Positions 17,268 to 25,691 are shown, counted from the first letter of the stretch. The stretch is DNA of 64,000 nucleotides from Segatella baroniae DSM 16972 = JCM 13447 (GCF_000426585.1 NZ_AUFQ01000007.1:81042-145041); one strand, 5' to 3'. Notes: generated by a model not told the origin, from the sequence alone. Translations and numbers: made by a program.

Positions 17268-18155
17268 ATGAAGTGGAGCGACCTTACCTATTTCATCAAG
17301 AGCGACCGCATCGTGTTGCTGACCGCCTTGGCGTTTGGCTTCCTGTTCATGCTCTTCGTGTACTTCACTTCCGAGCGTTTCGACCGTTCTACGGCCATCG
17401 TCGGCGACACTTTGTCGGAGAAGTCCCGGCCATATCCGTCCCGCCGCCATCCCCATAGCTATTACCAAGTGCCCATTGCTGCCGCCAGGCTGTTCGACTT
17501 CGACCCCAACACCGCCGACAGCACCCAGTTGCTGGCCCTTGGTCTGCGGCCTTGGCAAGTCAGAAACATCTATAAGTATCGGGCCAAAGGCGGCATTTAT
17601 CGGCGTCCTTCCGACTTTGCGAGGCTCTACGGGCTCACCCGCAAGGAGTTCCGGCTGCTGCTGCCGCACATCAAGATCGGCCCCGACTATCTCCCGGTGG
17701 CGGCCTTGGCCGACGAGGCCCCTGCCTTTACGCGCGACAGCATGCGCTTTCCAAGGAAGATAACCGACGTCGAAAGGGTCGACCTCAACAAGGCCGACAC
17801 GGCCCTGCTCCGCCATATACCCGGCATAGGAAGCTATTTCGCCCGCCAAATCGTCAACTACCGACGGCGTCTCGGCGGCTTCCATCGCATCGGACAGTTG
17901 CGTGAAATCGAAGGATTCCCCGAGAAGTCGCTGTCCTATTTCATTCTTCCCGACGACGACTTGGTGCGTCTCAACGTCAATACCGCGACCCTTTCGCAGC
18001 TCAGCCGCCATCCCTACATCACCTATACCCAGGCCCGCGACATCGTGGACTACCGACGGTTGCGCGGTCCCATCCATGCCATCGGCGACCTGCGTTTGCT
18101 CAAGTCGTTCACGCCCCAGGCCCTTGCGCGCGTCGAACCCTACCTGGATTTCTGA
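17268..18155 (+). CDS. Membrane-anchored helix-hairpin-helix (ComEA-like) protein
   Basis: 295 residues. One transmembrane helix lies near residues 16-32, followed by an extracytoplasmic region with three related helix-hairpin-helix units: DFDPNTADSTQLLALGLRPW, VDLNKADTALLRHIPGIGSY and LNVNTATLSQLSRHPYITY (starts near 81, 166 and 233). These are ComEA-type DNA-binding motifs (NxAxxxxLxxxPGIG), best conserved in the second unit. ComEA captures DNA during transformation, but in Bacteroidota such proteins are widespread and their role is unproven. It is followed by a bidirectional hairpin at 18187. Confidence 0.85.
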   Translation: MKWSDLTYFIKSDRIVLLTALAFGFLFMLFVYFTSERFDRSTAIVGDTLSEKSRPYPSRRHPHSYYQVPIAAARLFDFDPNTADSTQLLALGLRPWQVRNIYKYRAKGGIYRRPSDFARLYGLTRKEFRLLLPHIKIGPDYLPVAALADEAPAFTRDSMRFPRKITDVERVDLNKADTALLRHIPGIGSYFARQIVNYRRRLGGFHRIGQLREIEGFPEKSLSYFILPDDDLVRLNVNTATLSQLSRHPYITYTQARDIVDYRRLRGPIHAIGDLRLLKSFTPQALARVEPYLDF

Positions 18156-18186
18156 CATCCCCCACATGTCATCTGCGAAAAAGAAA

Positions 18187-18221
18187 GCCGTAACGGTGTG
18201 ATGACACTGCTACGGCCTGTT
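18187..18221. terminator. Bidirectional hairpin between the HhH gene and ddl
   Basis: GCCGTAACGGTGT (18187-18199) pairs imperfectly with ACACTGCTACGGC (18204-18216), 11 of 13 positions, and is followed by CTGTTTTCT. It separates two convergent transcripts. Confidence 0.65.
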
Positions 18222-18255
18222 TTCTATAAAAAAACAACTTTTTGTTTGCTGGTCT

Positions 18256-19257
18256 TCAGTCGTTGAACTGGTTCTCCACAATCTCGGTCAAGACATCCTT
18301 GATGTCGAGGCCGGCGGCGCGAACCTGCTGCGGGATGAAGCTGGTGACGGTCATGCCGGGGGTCGTGTTGATTTCCAGCATGTAGACCTTGTCGTTTCCT
18401 TCCTGGTCTTTCGTGATGATGTAGTCGATGCGGATAATGCCGTTGGCGTGCAGGATGTCGTAGATGCGGCCGGTCTCGCGGGCCACCGCCTCAGCGGTCT
18501 CGGGCGAAAGGCGGGCCGGCGTGATTTCCTGAACCTGTCCGTTGTACTTCGCGTCATAGTCGAAGAACTCATTCTTGGTGACCACTTCCGTGGCGGGAAG
18601 CACCACGCTCTTGTCCTTCGTCTTGTAGACGCCTTGCGAAATCTCCGTTCCTTCGAGGTATCTTTCGACCATCACCTCGTCGCTTTCCATGAATGCCACG
18701 CGAAGCGCGGGCGCCAGCTGGTCTGCGTTCTTCACTTTCGAGACGCCGAAGCTGCTCCCGTCGGCCGCGGGCTTCACGAAGCAGGGCATGCCTATGCGCT
18801 TTTCGATGGCTGCTTCGTCGTAGGTGTCATTGCGACGGAGCAGAATGCTGTCGGCCACATTGACGCCGAAGCCCCGCAGGTAGTTGTTGAGCACGTACTT
18901 GTCGAAGGTCATCGCCTCGACCAGAACGCCGCTCGTGCTGTAGGGAATGCCCAGCAGTTCGAAGTAACTCTGCATCAGTCCGTTCTCGCCGGGCTGTCCG
19001 TGGATAGTGATGTAGGCGTAGTCGAAGAGCACGGCCTTGCCGTTGAGCAGGAAGGAGAAGTCGTTCTTGTCGATCCGGGCTGTCTCTCCGTTCTGCAAGT
19101 CTACGTGCCAGTCCTGTCCTTTGATATCCACGATATAGATGTTGTATTTCTCTTTGTCGAAGAAGGAATAGAGTCCCTGCGCCGAACGGAGGGATACGTC
19201 GTGTTCCGAGGAGTCTCCACCGCAGACGATGGCAATGTTTCTCTTGAATGTTTCCAT
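18256..19257 (-). CDS. ddl: D-alanine--D-alanine ligase
   Basis: ATP-grasp ligase (333 residues, cytoplasmic) that makes the D-Ala-D-Ala dipeptide of peptidoglycan. Key segments are IVCGGDSSEHDVSLRSA (N-terminal substrate site), ITIHGQPGENG, the ATP-grasp lysine and loop regions (PCFVKPAADGSSFGVSKV) and the metal-binding C-terminus (YMLEINTTPGMT with Glu and Asn ligands). Length is normal for the family. Its ATG abuts the stop of the rluD-like gene upstream, and both belong to a PASTA-rluD-ddl operon. Confidence 0.97.
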   Translation of the reverse strand: METFKRNIAIVCGGDSSEHDVSLRSAQGLYSFFDKEKYNIYIVDIKGQDWHVDLQNGETARIDKNDFSFLLNGKAVLFDYAYITIHGQPGENGLMQSYFELLGIPYSTSGVLVEAMTFDKYVLNNYLRGFGVNVADSILLRRNDTYDEAAIEKRIGMPCFVKPAADGSSFGVSKVKNADQLAPALRVAFMESDEVMVERYLEGTEISQGVYKTKDKSVVLPATEVVTKNEFFDYDAKYNGQVQEITPARLSPETAEAVARETGRIYDILHANGIIRIDYIITKDQEGNDKVYMLEINTTPGMTVTSFIPQQVRAAGLDIKDVLTEIVENQFND

Positions 19258-20364
19258 TTATTTTACGGTTTGATTTTGTTCAAATGTGTCGGCCGTGGTG
19301 CCCTTGATGAAGTTTCGCCATTTGTCGATCAGCCGTCTGAAGTCGTCCGGCCATTCGCTGTCGAAGTCCATCTGCCGTCCGGTGGCGGGGTGGACGAAGC
19401 CCAGGGTCTGGGCGTGCAAGGCCTGGCGTGGGCAGAGCGCGAAGCAGTTCTGTATGAACGCCTTGTAGGTGCTGCTGCGTTGTCCCCGCAATATCTCCGT
19501 TCCGCCGTAGCGTTCGTCGCCGAACAGCGGGTGTCCGATGTGCTTCATGTGGGCCCGTATCTGGTGGGTGCGTCCCGTTTCGAGCACGCATTCCAGCAAT
19601 GTCGTGTAGCCGTAGCGTTCGATGACGCGGTAGTGGGTGACGGCCGGCTTGCCCGTCTCCGAGTCGGGGGCGAACACCTTCATGCGCAGGCGGTCCTTCG
19701 GGTCGCGTCCGATGTTGCCTTCGATGCGGCCATCGTCCTCCGTCAGGTTGCCCCACACCAAGGCGTTGTAGCTTCGGTGGGTCGTCTTGTTGAAGAACTG
19801 TCTGCCCAATGCCGTCTTGGCCTCGGGCGTCTTGGCCACCACCAGCAGCCCGCTCGTGTCCTTGTCAATGCGATGCACCAGTCCCACCTCCGGGTCGTTG
19901 GGGTCGAAGTCCTTGACGTCCTTCATGTGCCAGGCCACCGCGTTGATGAGCGTACCCGTGAAGTTGCCCGCCCCCGGGTGCACCACCATGCCCGCCTCCT
20001 TGTCGACGACCATCAGTTGGTCGTCCTCGTAGACGACATTCAGCGGTATTTCTTCAGCCACAATCGACGTGTCGTGCTTCGGTCGGTCGAGCATCAGCGT
20101 GATCATGTCTCCCGGACGCACCTTGTAGTTGCTCTTGACGGGCGTTCCGTTCACGTGGATGAAGCCGGCGTCGGCTGCGTTCTGAATGCGGTTGCGGCTC
20201 TGGTACGGGTTCTTCTCGGCCAGGTATTTGTCGATTCTGACGGGCTTCTGTCCCGGGTCCACCTCCATTTTCCAGTGCTCGTAGAGGCCGTTGTTGTCGT
20301 TGTCCAAGGCTTCGTAGTCTTCCAAGAAGTCGTCTGCCATCTCGATCATGTCGTTTTGTTCCAT
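19258..20364 (-). CDS. rluD: Ribosomal large-subunit pseudouridine synthase, RluD family
   Basis: 368-residue RNA-modifying enzyme that isomerises uridine in rRNA. An N-terminal S4 RNA-binding domain (VRIDKYLAEK ... GDMITLML) precedes the catalytic domain with the motif VHRIDKDTSGLLVVAKT, which contains the catalytic Asp. The later signatures RTHQIRAHMKHIGHPLFGDERYGG and QALHAQTLGF are also typical. RluD, rather than RluC or RluA, is favoured by the S4 domain and by the neighbours, but target sites cannot be read from sequence. It lies between the PASTA gene (9 nt upstream) and ddl (0 nt). Confidence 0.93.
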   Translation of the reverse strand: MEQNDMIEMADDFLEDYEALDNDNNGLYEHWKMEVDPGQKPVRIDKYLAEKNPYQSRNRIQNAADAGFIHVNGTPVKSNYKVRPGDMITLMLDRPKHDTSIVAEEIPLNVVYEDDQLMVVDKEAGMVVHPGAGNFTGTLINAVAWHMKDVKDFDPNDPEVGLVHRIDKDTSGLLVVAKTPEAKTALGRQFFNKTTHRSYNALVWGNLTEDDGRIEGNIGRDPKDRLRMKVFAPDSETGKPAVTHYRVIERYGYTTLLECVLETGRTHQIRAHMKHIGHPLFGDERYGGTEILRGQRSSTYKAFIQNCFALCPRQALHAQTLGFVHPATGRQMDFDSEWPDDFRRLIDKWRNFIKGTTADTFEQNQTVK

Positions 20365-20373
20365 TGTCGCACG

Positions 20374-21078
20374 TCAGGGATTTGAGGGTTTCTGCGGTGT
20401 TTCGGGCTTGTGTGCGGGTTCCGATGGGTCCGGTGTTGTCACCACGTCGAACTCGTCGACGTCTCCTTCCTCCTCGTCGGGCAGCCGTGCGGGGTCGATG
20501 AAGTCGATGTCGTCTTCCGAACTCCTCATGCCGTTGCCCACCTGGATGACCAGTGAGTCTTCCGTCGAAATGCGTTCGCCCGCCACGACGTGTCTGCCGC
20601 GCACCGTCACGCCGTAGACCCAGTCCTTTTCGCCCGTCACCATCTGCGGCGTGCCCAGGATGAATCCCATGGCGGTCAGCTTTGCCATGGCTTCTCTGAG
20701 CGAACTGTTGTCGATGATGTCGGGGAGTGCCAGCGTGGGGGAGTGACTTGAATTGATGATTACATATATAATATGTCCCGCTTTCACCTTGGAGCCCGCG
20801 GCGGGAATCTGTTCCAAGATGCAATCGGGTGGCAGATTCTTGACATATCCCGTGTCGCTGACGGCGATTTCGAGCCTTTTGTCTTGCAGGATGTGTAGGG
20901 CGTCGGCGTATTTCAGGTGCTTCAGGTCAGGCACGGCGATGGCTTCTCCATGATGTGTATATACGTCAATGCCGTATCTGACGCCGATGAGCAGCCCCGC
21001 AACGACGGCCGCCATGGCCATGATGTTGCCCCAGAGATACCAGCTTTTAAACTTCCTGATGAATTCAGAAGACTTCAT
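20374..21078 (-). CDS. PASTA-domain membrane protein
   Basis: 234 residues. It has a short cytoplasmic N-terminus, one transmembrane helix (about 18-36), then two clear PASTA repeats (VPDLKHLKYADALHIL ... and LPDIIDNSSLREAMAKL ...) and a weaker third region ending near residue 189. An acidic, proline-rich tail follows. PASTA domains bind peptidoglycan fragments or beta-lactams in kinases and PBPs. Here there is no kinase domain, so this is a stand-alone periplasmic sensor or scaffold. It is first in the PASTA-rluD-ddl operon, consistent with a cell-wall role. Confidence 0.88.
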   Translation of the reverse strand: MKSSEFIRKFKSWYLWGNIMAMAAVVAGLLIGVRYGIDVYTHHGEAIAVPDLKHLKYADALHILQDKRLEIAVSDTGYVKNLPPDCILEQIPAAGSKVKAGHIIYVIINSSHSPTLALPDIIDNSSLREAMAKLTAMGFILGTPQMVTGEKDWVYGVTVRGRHVVAGERISTEDSLVIQVGNGMRSSEDDIDFIDPARLPDEEEGDVDEFDVVTTPDPSEPAHKPETPQKPSNP

Positions 21079-21097
21079 AAGACATATTATATATATG

Positions 21098-21128
21098 CAA
21101 AAGTACGAAAAAAACAGAAAGAAGCAAA
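21098..21128 (-). promoter_or_regulatory. Promoter for the PASTA-rluD-ddl operon
   Basis: On the minus strand, TTTG (21128-21125), a 19-nt spacer and TACTTTTG (21105-21098), about 20 nt before the PASTA start codon. Confidence 0.75.
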
Positions 21129-21180
21129 GACAACGCCCTGCTTCTTTCTGTTTTCTGCTAATATTCCGCTTGCTTGGTAA

Positions 21181-21336
21181 TTACTTGCCGTGGCGCTCGT
21201 CAGAAACAGTTAACTTCTTGCGGCCGTGCGCGCGACGCGAAGCCAATACGCGTCGACCGTTCTTGGTGGACATGCGCTCGCGGAAGCCGTGCTTGTTCAC
21301 ACGACGACGGTTGTGAGGCTGAAATGTTCTTTTCAT
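21181..21336 (-). CDS. rpmH: 50S ribosomal protein L34
   Basis: A 51-residue, extremely basic protein beginning [18 protein letters not shown] and ending SDERHGK. It contains the L34 signature around [26 protein letters not shown]. The reading frame runs from the ATG at 21336 to the TAA at 21181. In many bacteria rpmH sits beside rnpA and dnaA, but here it stands alone and is divergent from efp. Its own promoter is at 21430-21460, leaving a leader of roughly 90 nt. Confidence 0.97.
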   Translation of the reverse strand: MKRTFQPHNRRRVNKHGFRERMSTKNGRRVLASRRAHGRKKLTVSDERHGK

Positions 21337-21429
21337 CTTGTATGTTGTTTATTGTTTATTGTTCGCTTGCCAACGTCCGTTGAGCACGGATGATGCAGGC
21401 CCGCCGATGGCCTCGGACCTTTTGGGTTG

Positions 21430-21460
21430 CAAAATTACTCATATTTTTCGAAATACCAAA
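21430..21460 (-). promoter_or_regulatory. Promoter for rpmH
   Basis: Minus-strand TTTG (21460-21457), a 19-nt spacer and TAATTTTG (21437-21430). Back-to-back with the efp promoter. Confidence 0.75.
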
Positions 21461-21488
21461 GAACCAGCTGTTTTTTCGCTGTATTTTT

Positions 21489-21519
21489 TTTGTGTTGTTC
21501 CCATTTTGCCGTAACTTTG
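21489..21519 (+). promoter_or_regulatory. Promoter for efp
   Basis: TTTG (21489-21492), a 19-nt spacer and TAACTTTG (21512-21519), about 50 nt before the chosen efp start at 21571. Confidence 0.8.
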
Positions 21520-21570
21520 CAGCCGGATTCTAACGATTGTTGTAGAATAATAATTTTTTTCAAGATAAAA

Positions 21571-22137
21571 ATGATCAACTCACAGGAAATCAAGATCGGA
21601 ACTTGCATCCGAATGGACGGCGGCATCTGGAGATGTATCGACTTCCAGCACCGCAAACCCGGAAAGGGAAACACTGTCATGAACACCAAATTGAAGAATG
21701 TAGCCGACGGGCGTGTGCTCGAACGTACGTTCCAGGTGGGCTTCAAGTTGGACGATGTGCGCGTGGAACACCGTCCCTACCAGTATCTTTATGAAGACCC
21801 TACGGGCTGCATCTTCATGAACCAGGAGACGTTCGAGCAGATCCCAATCGCCAAAGACCAGGTCACCGGCTTCGCGTTCATGAAGGAAGGCGACGTCGTT
21901 GATGTCGTTACGGACACTTCCGACGGCACGATTCTCTCTGCCGAAATGCCTGTCAAGACCAATCTGCGCGTCGCCCACAGCGAACCGGGTATCAAAGGCG
22001 ACACCGCCACCAACACCACCAAGCCCGCAACGCTCGAAACCGGCGTCGAGGTGCGTGTGCCCCTCTTCATCAACGAGGGCGACCTGATCCAGGTCGACAC
22101 GCGCGACGGCAGCTATCTGAGCCGCGTCAAGGAATAA
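21571..22137 (+). CDS. efp: Translation elongation factor P
   Basis: 188-residue factor that relieves ribosome stalling at polyproline stretches. The start is the ATG of MINSQEIKIG at 21571: the frame is open further upstream, but those residues lie over the promoter and are not protein-like. The KOW-like domain I contains the modification loop HRKPGKGNT with Lys32 at the tip, the residue that is lysylated, rhamnosylated or otherwise modified in other bacteria. Domains II and III (VEVRVPLFINEGDLIQVDTRDGSYLSRV) are complete. No modification enzyme gene is nearby. A strong terminator follows at 22153. Confidence 0.97.
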   Translation: MINSQEIKIGTCIRMDGGIWRCIDFQHRKPGKGNTVMNTKLKNVADGRVLERTFQVGFKLDDVRVEHRPYQYLYEDPTGCIFMNQETFEQIPIAKDQVTGFAFMKEGDVVDVVTDTSDGTILSAEMPVKTNLRVAHSEPGIKGDTATNTTKPATLETGVEVRVPLFINEGDLIQVDTRDGSYLSRVKE

Positions 22138-22152
22138 ACAAGATACAATCCG

Positions 22153-22209
22153 CATTGGGTGATGGCTGCGACGATCGGCTCGGTCGGCAGCCATCACCCA
22201 ATGGTTTTT
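22153..22209 (+). terminator. Rho-independent terminator after efp
   Basis: A perfect 17-bp stem (22153-22169 with 22187-22203; left arm CATTGGGTGATGGCTGC) has a 17-nt loop and a GTTTTT tail. Confidence 0.85.
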
Positions 22210-22247
22210 AGACGCTTGGTCGGTCAGGGTGGCCCTTGGACTTTCTG

Positions 22248-22360
22248 AAAGCAGCCCTTTGGGCGGCTGAAAGCAGTGCTTTCAGCAGGTCAAAGCAGTG
22301 CTTTCAGCGTGCCGAAGCAGCCCTTTTGGCGGCCGAAGGCAGTGCTTTTGAAAAACGAGT
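22248..22360. repeat. 22-nt-period intergenic array B
   Basis: Units start at 22248 (AAAGCAGCCCTTT), 22270 and 22292 (both AAAGCAGTGCTTT, a 13-nt hyphenated palindrome), 22314 (GAAGCAGCCCTTTT) and about 22335 (GAAGGCAGTGCTTTT). Start-to-start steps are 22, 22, 22 and 21. The linkers (GGGCGGCTG, CAGCAGGTC, CAGCGTGCC, GGCGGCC) are GC-rich. This is the cleanest of the four arrays. It lies between the efp terminator and a glycosyltransferase gene. Confidence 0.85.
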
Positions 22361-22429
22361 AGCCTGCGGCCGCAATCAGCCACACCGTCGACGGCGTCTC
22401 CAAGTCGTTCCACCGATTACCATTTGCCC

Positions 22430-23479
22430 ATGAAATACTCTGTTATCGTCCCTGTTTTCAATCGTCCCGACGAGGTGGACGAGTTGCTCGAAAGCCTCAC
22501 CCGCCAGTCGTTGCGCGACTTCGAGGTCATCATCGTCGAGGACGGCTCGTCGGTCGGCTGCCGTTCGGTCTGCGACAAGTATGCCGACCGGCTCGACCTG
22601 AAGTATTTTGACAAGCCCAACAGCGGCCCCGGACAGAGCCGCAACTACGGGGCCGAGCGCGCCCGGGGCGAGTATCTCATCGTGCTCGACAGCGACGTGG
22701 TGTTGCCCACGGACTATCTGAAGGCCGTCGACAGCGAGTTGCGCCGCCAGCCGGCCGACGCCTTCGGCGGCCCCGACCGTGCCCACGCGTCGTTCACCGA
22801 CGTGCAGAAGGCCATTTCCTACTCCATGACGAGCTTCTTCACCACCGGCGGCATTCGCGGCGGCAAGAAAAAGCTCGACAAGTTCTATCCCCGCTCGTTC
22901 AACATGGGCATTCGCCGCGACGTCTACATGCGCCTCGGAGGCTTCAGCAAGATGCGTTTCGGCGAGGACATCGACTTCTCCATCCGCATCTTCAAGGCCG
23001 GATGCCGCTGCCGTCTCTTCCCCGAAGCGTGGGTGTGGCACAAGCGTCGCACCGACTTCCGCAAGTTCTGGCGGCAAGTCTACAACAGCGGTATCGCCCG
23101 AATCAACCTCTACAAGAAATATCCCGATAGCCTCAAACCGGTCCATCTGCTGCCCATGGTGTTCACGGTGGGCTGCGCCCTGCTCGCATCGGCTTTCCTT
23201 GCGGGCGTCGTTCTCTTCTTCACCTTGCCCCCGGGCATGCAACAAGCGTTGGGCATTGCTGTCAGTCTGCTGGCTCTCGCGCCGCTCGCGCTCTACAGTC
23301 TGCTCATTTTCGTGGACGCCACGCAGCGGAACGACAGTTGCCGGATAGGCCTGTTGAGCGTCGTTTCGGCCTTCATCCAGCTGCTGGGCTACGGCTGCGG
23401 CTTCCTCGAAGCCTGGTGGAAGCGTTGCGTGCGCGGGCAGGATGAGTTCCAGGCCTACAGCAAGAACTTCTATCAATAG
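22430..23479 (+). CDS. Family 2 glycosyltransferase, membrane-anchored
   Basis: 349 residues. The GT-A fold starts at once (YSVIVPVFNRPDEVDELLESL) with the nucleotide-binding EDGSS segment and the DxD-like LDSDVV (about 87-92). Acceptor-side motifs FGEDIDFSIRI and WVWHKRRTDFRKFWRQVYNSG follow. Three hydrophobic helices occupy the C-terminal third (about 238-335). This layout is common in enzymes that glycosylate lipids or surface polysaccharides at the inner membrane; donor and acceptor are unknown. ATG 22430 is preferred over an in-frame TTG two codons upstream. radC follows after 29 nt. Confidence 0.88.
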   Translation: MKYSVIVPVFNRPDEVDELLESLTRQSLRDFEVIIVEDGSSVGCRSVCDKYADRLDLKYFDKPNSGPGQSRNYGAERARGEYLIVLDSDVVLPTDYLKAVDSELRRQPADAFGGPDRAHASFTDVQKAISYSMTSFFTTGGIRGGKKKLDKFYPRSFNMGIRRDVYMRLGGFSKMRFGEDIDFSIRIFKAGCRCRLFPEAWVWHKRRTDFRKFWRQVYNSGIARINLYKKYPDSLKPVHLLPMVFTVGCALLASAFLAGVVLFFTLPPGMQQALGIAVSLLALAPLALYSLLIFVDATQRNDSCRIGLLSVVSAFIQLLGYGCGFLEAWWKRCVRGQDEFQAYSKNFYQ

Positions 23480-23508
23480 CCGCCGGCGCATTCCTTTTAC
23501 ACCGTGTC

Positions 23509-24195
23509 ATGGAAAAACTGACCATCAACCATTGGGCCGAAGAAGACCGCCCCCGCGAAAAGATGGAGCGGCTGGGCGCCCAGGCCTTGAGCAATGCCGA
23601 ACTGCTGGCCATCCTCATCGGCTCGGGGTCGCCCCGGGAGAGCGCCGTCGACCTGATGAAACGCGTGATGAACGACTGCAACAACAACCTCAACACGCTG
23701 GGCAAGCTCACCATCCGCCAGCTCCAGCAGTACAACGGCGTAGGTCCGGCCAAGGCCATCACCATCCTGGCGGCCTGCGAACTGGGCAAACGACGCGGCA
23801 TGGAACGGCCCGAGGAGCGGCCCGACCTGGGTTCCGCCACCGCTATCTATAATTATATGCACCCGCGCGTGCAAGACCTCGACGTCGAGGAGGCCTGGAT
23901 TCTGCTCATGAACCGCAACTTCAAGCTCATCAAGTCGCTCTGCGTGAGCCACGGCGGACTGAGCGAGACGGCCGTCGACGTGCGGGTCATCATGCGCGAG
24001 GCCATCCTCTGCAACGCCACCGTGCTGGCCTTCTGCCACAACCATCCCAGCGGCAACGCCCGGCCGAGCCGCATGGACGACACGCTGACGCAGCGCATCA
24101 AGGAGGCTTCTGAGCTCATGCGCGTCCATCTGCTCGACCACGTGATCGTCACCGACGGCCGTTATTACTCCTATCACGAAGAGGGCAGGCTCTGA
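23509..24195 (+). CDS. radC: RadC-family JAB-domain protein
   Basis: 228 residues. The N-terminal helix-hairpin-helix (LRQLQQYNGVGPAKAITILAA in the corresponding region) precedes a JAB/MPN metalloprotease-like domain. Its metal-binding motif reads FCHNHPSGNARPSRMDD (His-x-His and a distal Asp, near 174-190). The protein was named for a supposed DNA repair role that has since been withdrawn for E. coli; the true function of chromosomal RadC is unsettled. It is co-oriented with the glycosyltransferase before it and murF after it, and gaps of 29 and 66 nt suggest one transcript. Confidence 0.93.
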   Translation: MEKLTINHWAEEDRPREKMERLGAQALSNAELLAILIGSGSPRESAVDLMKRVMNDCNNNLNTLGKLTIRQLQQYNGVGPAKAITILAACELGKRRGMERPEERPDLGSATAIYNYMHPRVQDLDVEEAWILLMNRNFKLIKSLCVSHGGLSETAVDVRVIMREAILCNATVLAFCHNHPSGNARPSRMDDTLTQRIKEASELMRVHLLDHVIVTDGRYYSYHEEGRL

Positions 24196-24261
24196 CACTC
24201 CACCCCTCATCCTTTCACCCTTTCATCCTTTCACCCTCAACACCCCCTCATCCTTTCTACA

Positions 24262-25584
24262 ATGGACATACATCAGCTTTATAAACTCTATCGGCAACAC
24301 CCCGTTGTCACCACCGACAGCCGCGACTGTCCGGCGGGCAGTATCTTCTTTGCCCTCAAGGGCGATTCGTTCGACGGCAACAAGTTTGCCGCCTCGGCCT
24401 TGCAGCAAGGTTGCCGCTACGCCGTCGTCGACGAAAAGGAATATGCCGTGGCCGGCGACGACCGCTACATCCTGACCGACGACGTGCTCACCACCTTCAA
24501 GGAGCTGGCCCGCGAGCACCGGCGGCAGTTCGACATCCCCGTCATCGGTATCACCGGCACCAACGGCAAGACCACGACCAAGGAATTGATTTCGGCCGTG
24601 CTGGCCCGGAAGTACAACGTGATGCACACCGAAGGCAACTTCAACAACGACGTGGGCGTGCCCAAGACGCTCATGCGGCTCACCGCCGACCACGAGATTG
24701 CCGTGGTGGAGATGGGCGCCAGCCACCCCGGCGACATCCGGAAGCTGGTGGACTACGTGGAACCCACGTGCGGACTGGTCACCAACGTGGGGCGGGCCCA
24801 CCTGCAGGGCTTCGGCAGTTTCGAGGGCGTGAAGCGCACCAAGGGCGAACTCTACGACTATCTGAAGGCCCACGACTGCACGCTCTTTCTCAACGAGGGC
24901 AACGCCGACCTGACGGAGATGGCCCTCCGCCGCGCCTTCGAGCGTGTGGTGGGCTACGGACAGAGCACGGACGGCGAGTATGCCGTCAGCGGCCGGGTGG
25001 TGGCCTGCGACCCCTTCCTGCGCTTCGAGTGGCAGGCCGACGTTCCGCCGTGCCTTCCTGGGGCCGTCTACGAGGTGCGGACGCGGCTCGTCGGGGCCTA
25101 CAACATCGACAACATGCTGGCCGCCATCGCCGTGGGGCTGCACTTCGGAGTGGCTCCCGCCCGCATCAGCGAGGCGCTGGAAGGGTATGAACCCACCAAC
25201 AACCGCAGCCAACTCGTCGTGACGGCACACAACCGACTGCTCGTCGACGCCTATAATGCCAACCCATCGAGCATGAATGCCGCCATCGACAACTTCAAGT
25301 TGATGGACGCGGAGCGCAAGATGGCCATCTTGGGAGACATGCGCGAGCTGGGCGAAGTGGCCGAAGCGGAGCACCAGAAGGTGGTGGACAAGCTCCGCCG
25401 GGAGGGCTTCGACGAGGTGTGGCTCGTGGGCGGGGAGTTCGCCAAGACCACGACGGCTTACCGGAAGTTCGGCAACGTGGACGAGGTGAAGGCCGCCATT
25501 CGCGCCCATCAGCCCCAAGGTTATGACATATTGATAAAAGGCAGCAACGGAATCCGCCTCTTTCAATTGCCCGAATTGCTGTAG
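24262..25584 (+). CDS. murF: UDP-N-acetylmuramoyl-tripeptide--D-alanyl-D-alanine ligase
   Basis: Cytoplasmic ligase that adds the D-Ala-D-Ala made by Ddl to UDP-MurNAc-tripeptide. The 440-residue protein has the N-terminal MurF substrate domain (TDSRDCPAGSIFFALKGDSFDGN), the P-loop GITGTNGKTTTKEL (about 96-109), the EMGASHPGDI motif and the C-terminal DAYNANPSSMNAAI signature that distinguishes MurF. It lies apart from the murC-ftsZ cluster at the start of the window. The 66 nt upstream consist of a pyrimidine-rich imperfect repeat. A 17-bp perfect hairpin follows at 25692. Confidence 0.96.
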   Translation: MDIHQLYKLYRQHPVVTTDSRDCPAGSIFFALKGDSFDGNKFAASALQQGCRYAVVDEKEYAVAGDDRYILTDDVLTTFKELAREHRRQFDIPVIGITGTNGKTTTKELISAVLARKYNVMHTEGNFNNDVGVPKTLMRLTADHEIAVVEMGASHPGDIRKLVDYVEPTCGLVTNVGRAHLQGFGSFEGVKRTKGELYDYLKAHDCTLFLNEGNADLTEMALRRAFERVVGYGQSTDGEYAVSGRVVACDPFLRFEWQADVPPCLPGAVYEVRTRLVGAYNIDNMLAAIAVGLHFGVAPARISEALEGYEPTNNRSQLVVTAHNRLLVDAYNANPSSMNAAIDNFKLMDAERKMAILGDMRELGEVAEAEHQKVVDKLRREGFDEVWLVGGEFAKTTTAYRKFGNVDEVKAAIRAHQPQGYDILIKGSNGIRLFQLPELL

Positions 25585-25691
25585 TCCGTGCGCCGGCGCC
25601 TTTCTTCGCGCGCGCCGGACGGCAGCCTGACCCATCTGACAACCACCCTTTGGGAAGCCCATAAGGCCGCGGCGTCGTGGTCGTCGTGCGG

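Noticed and set aside
15897..18167. 756-codon minus-strand ORF
   Set aside because: It spans the SNF symporter, the gap and the HhH gene in antisense, and the product is Gly/Gln/Asp/His-rich without domains. Both plus-strand genes have clear motifs.
18448..20385. 645-codon plus-strand ORF
   Set aside because: Antisense to ddl and rluD, both of which have intact catalytic motifs. The product is Val/His/Leu-rich and domain-free.
22248..22360. CRISPR array
   Set aside because: The units are 22 nt in total including the variable linkers, the repeats are degenerate, there are no 30-nt-class spacers, and no cas genes are in the window. The same logic excludes the arrays at 10448, 38271 and 49070.
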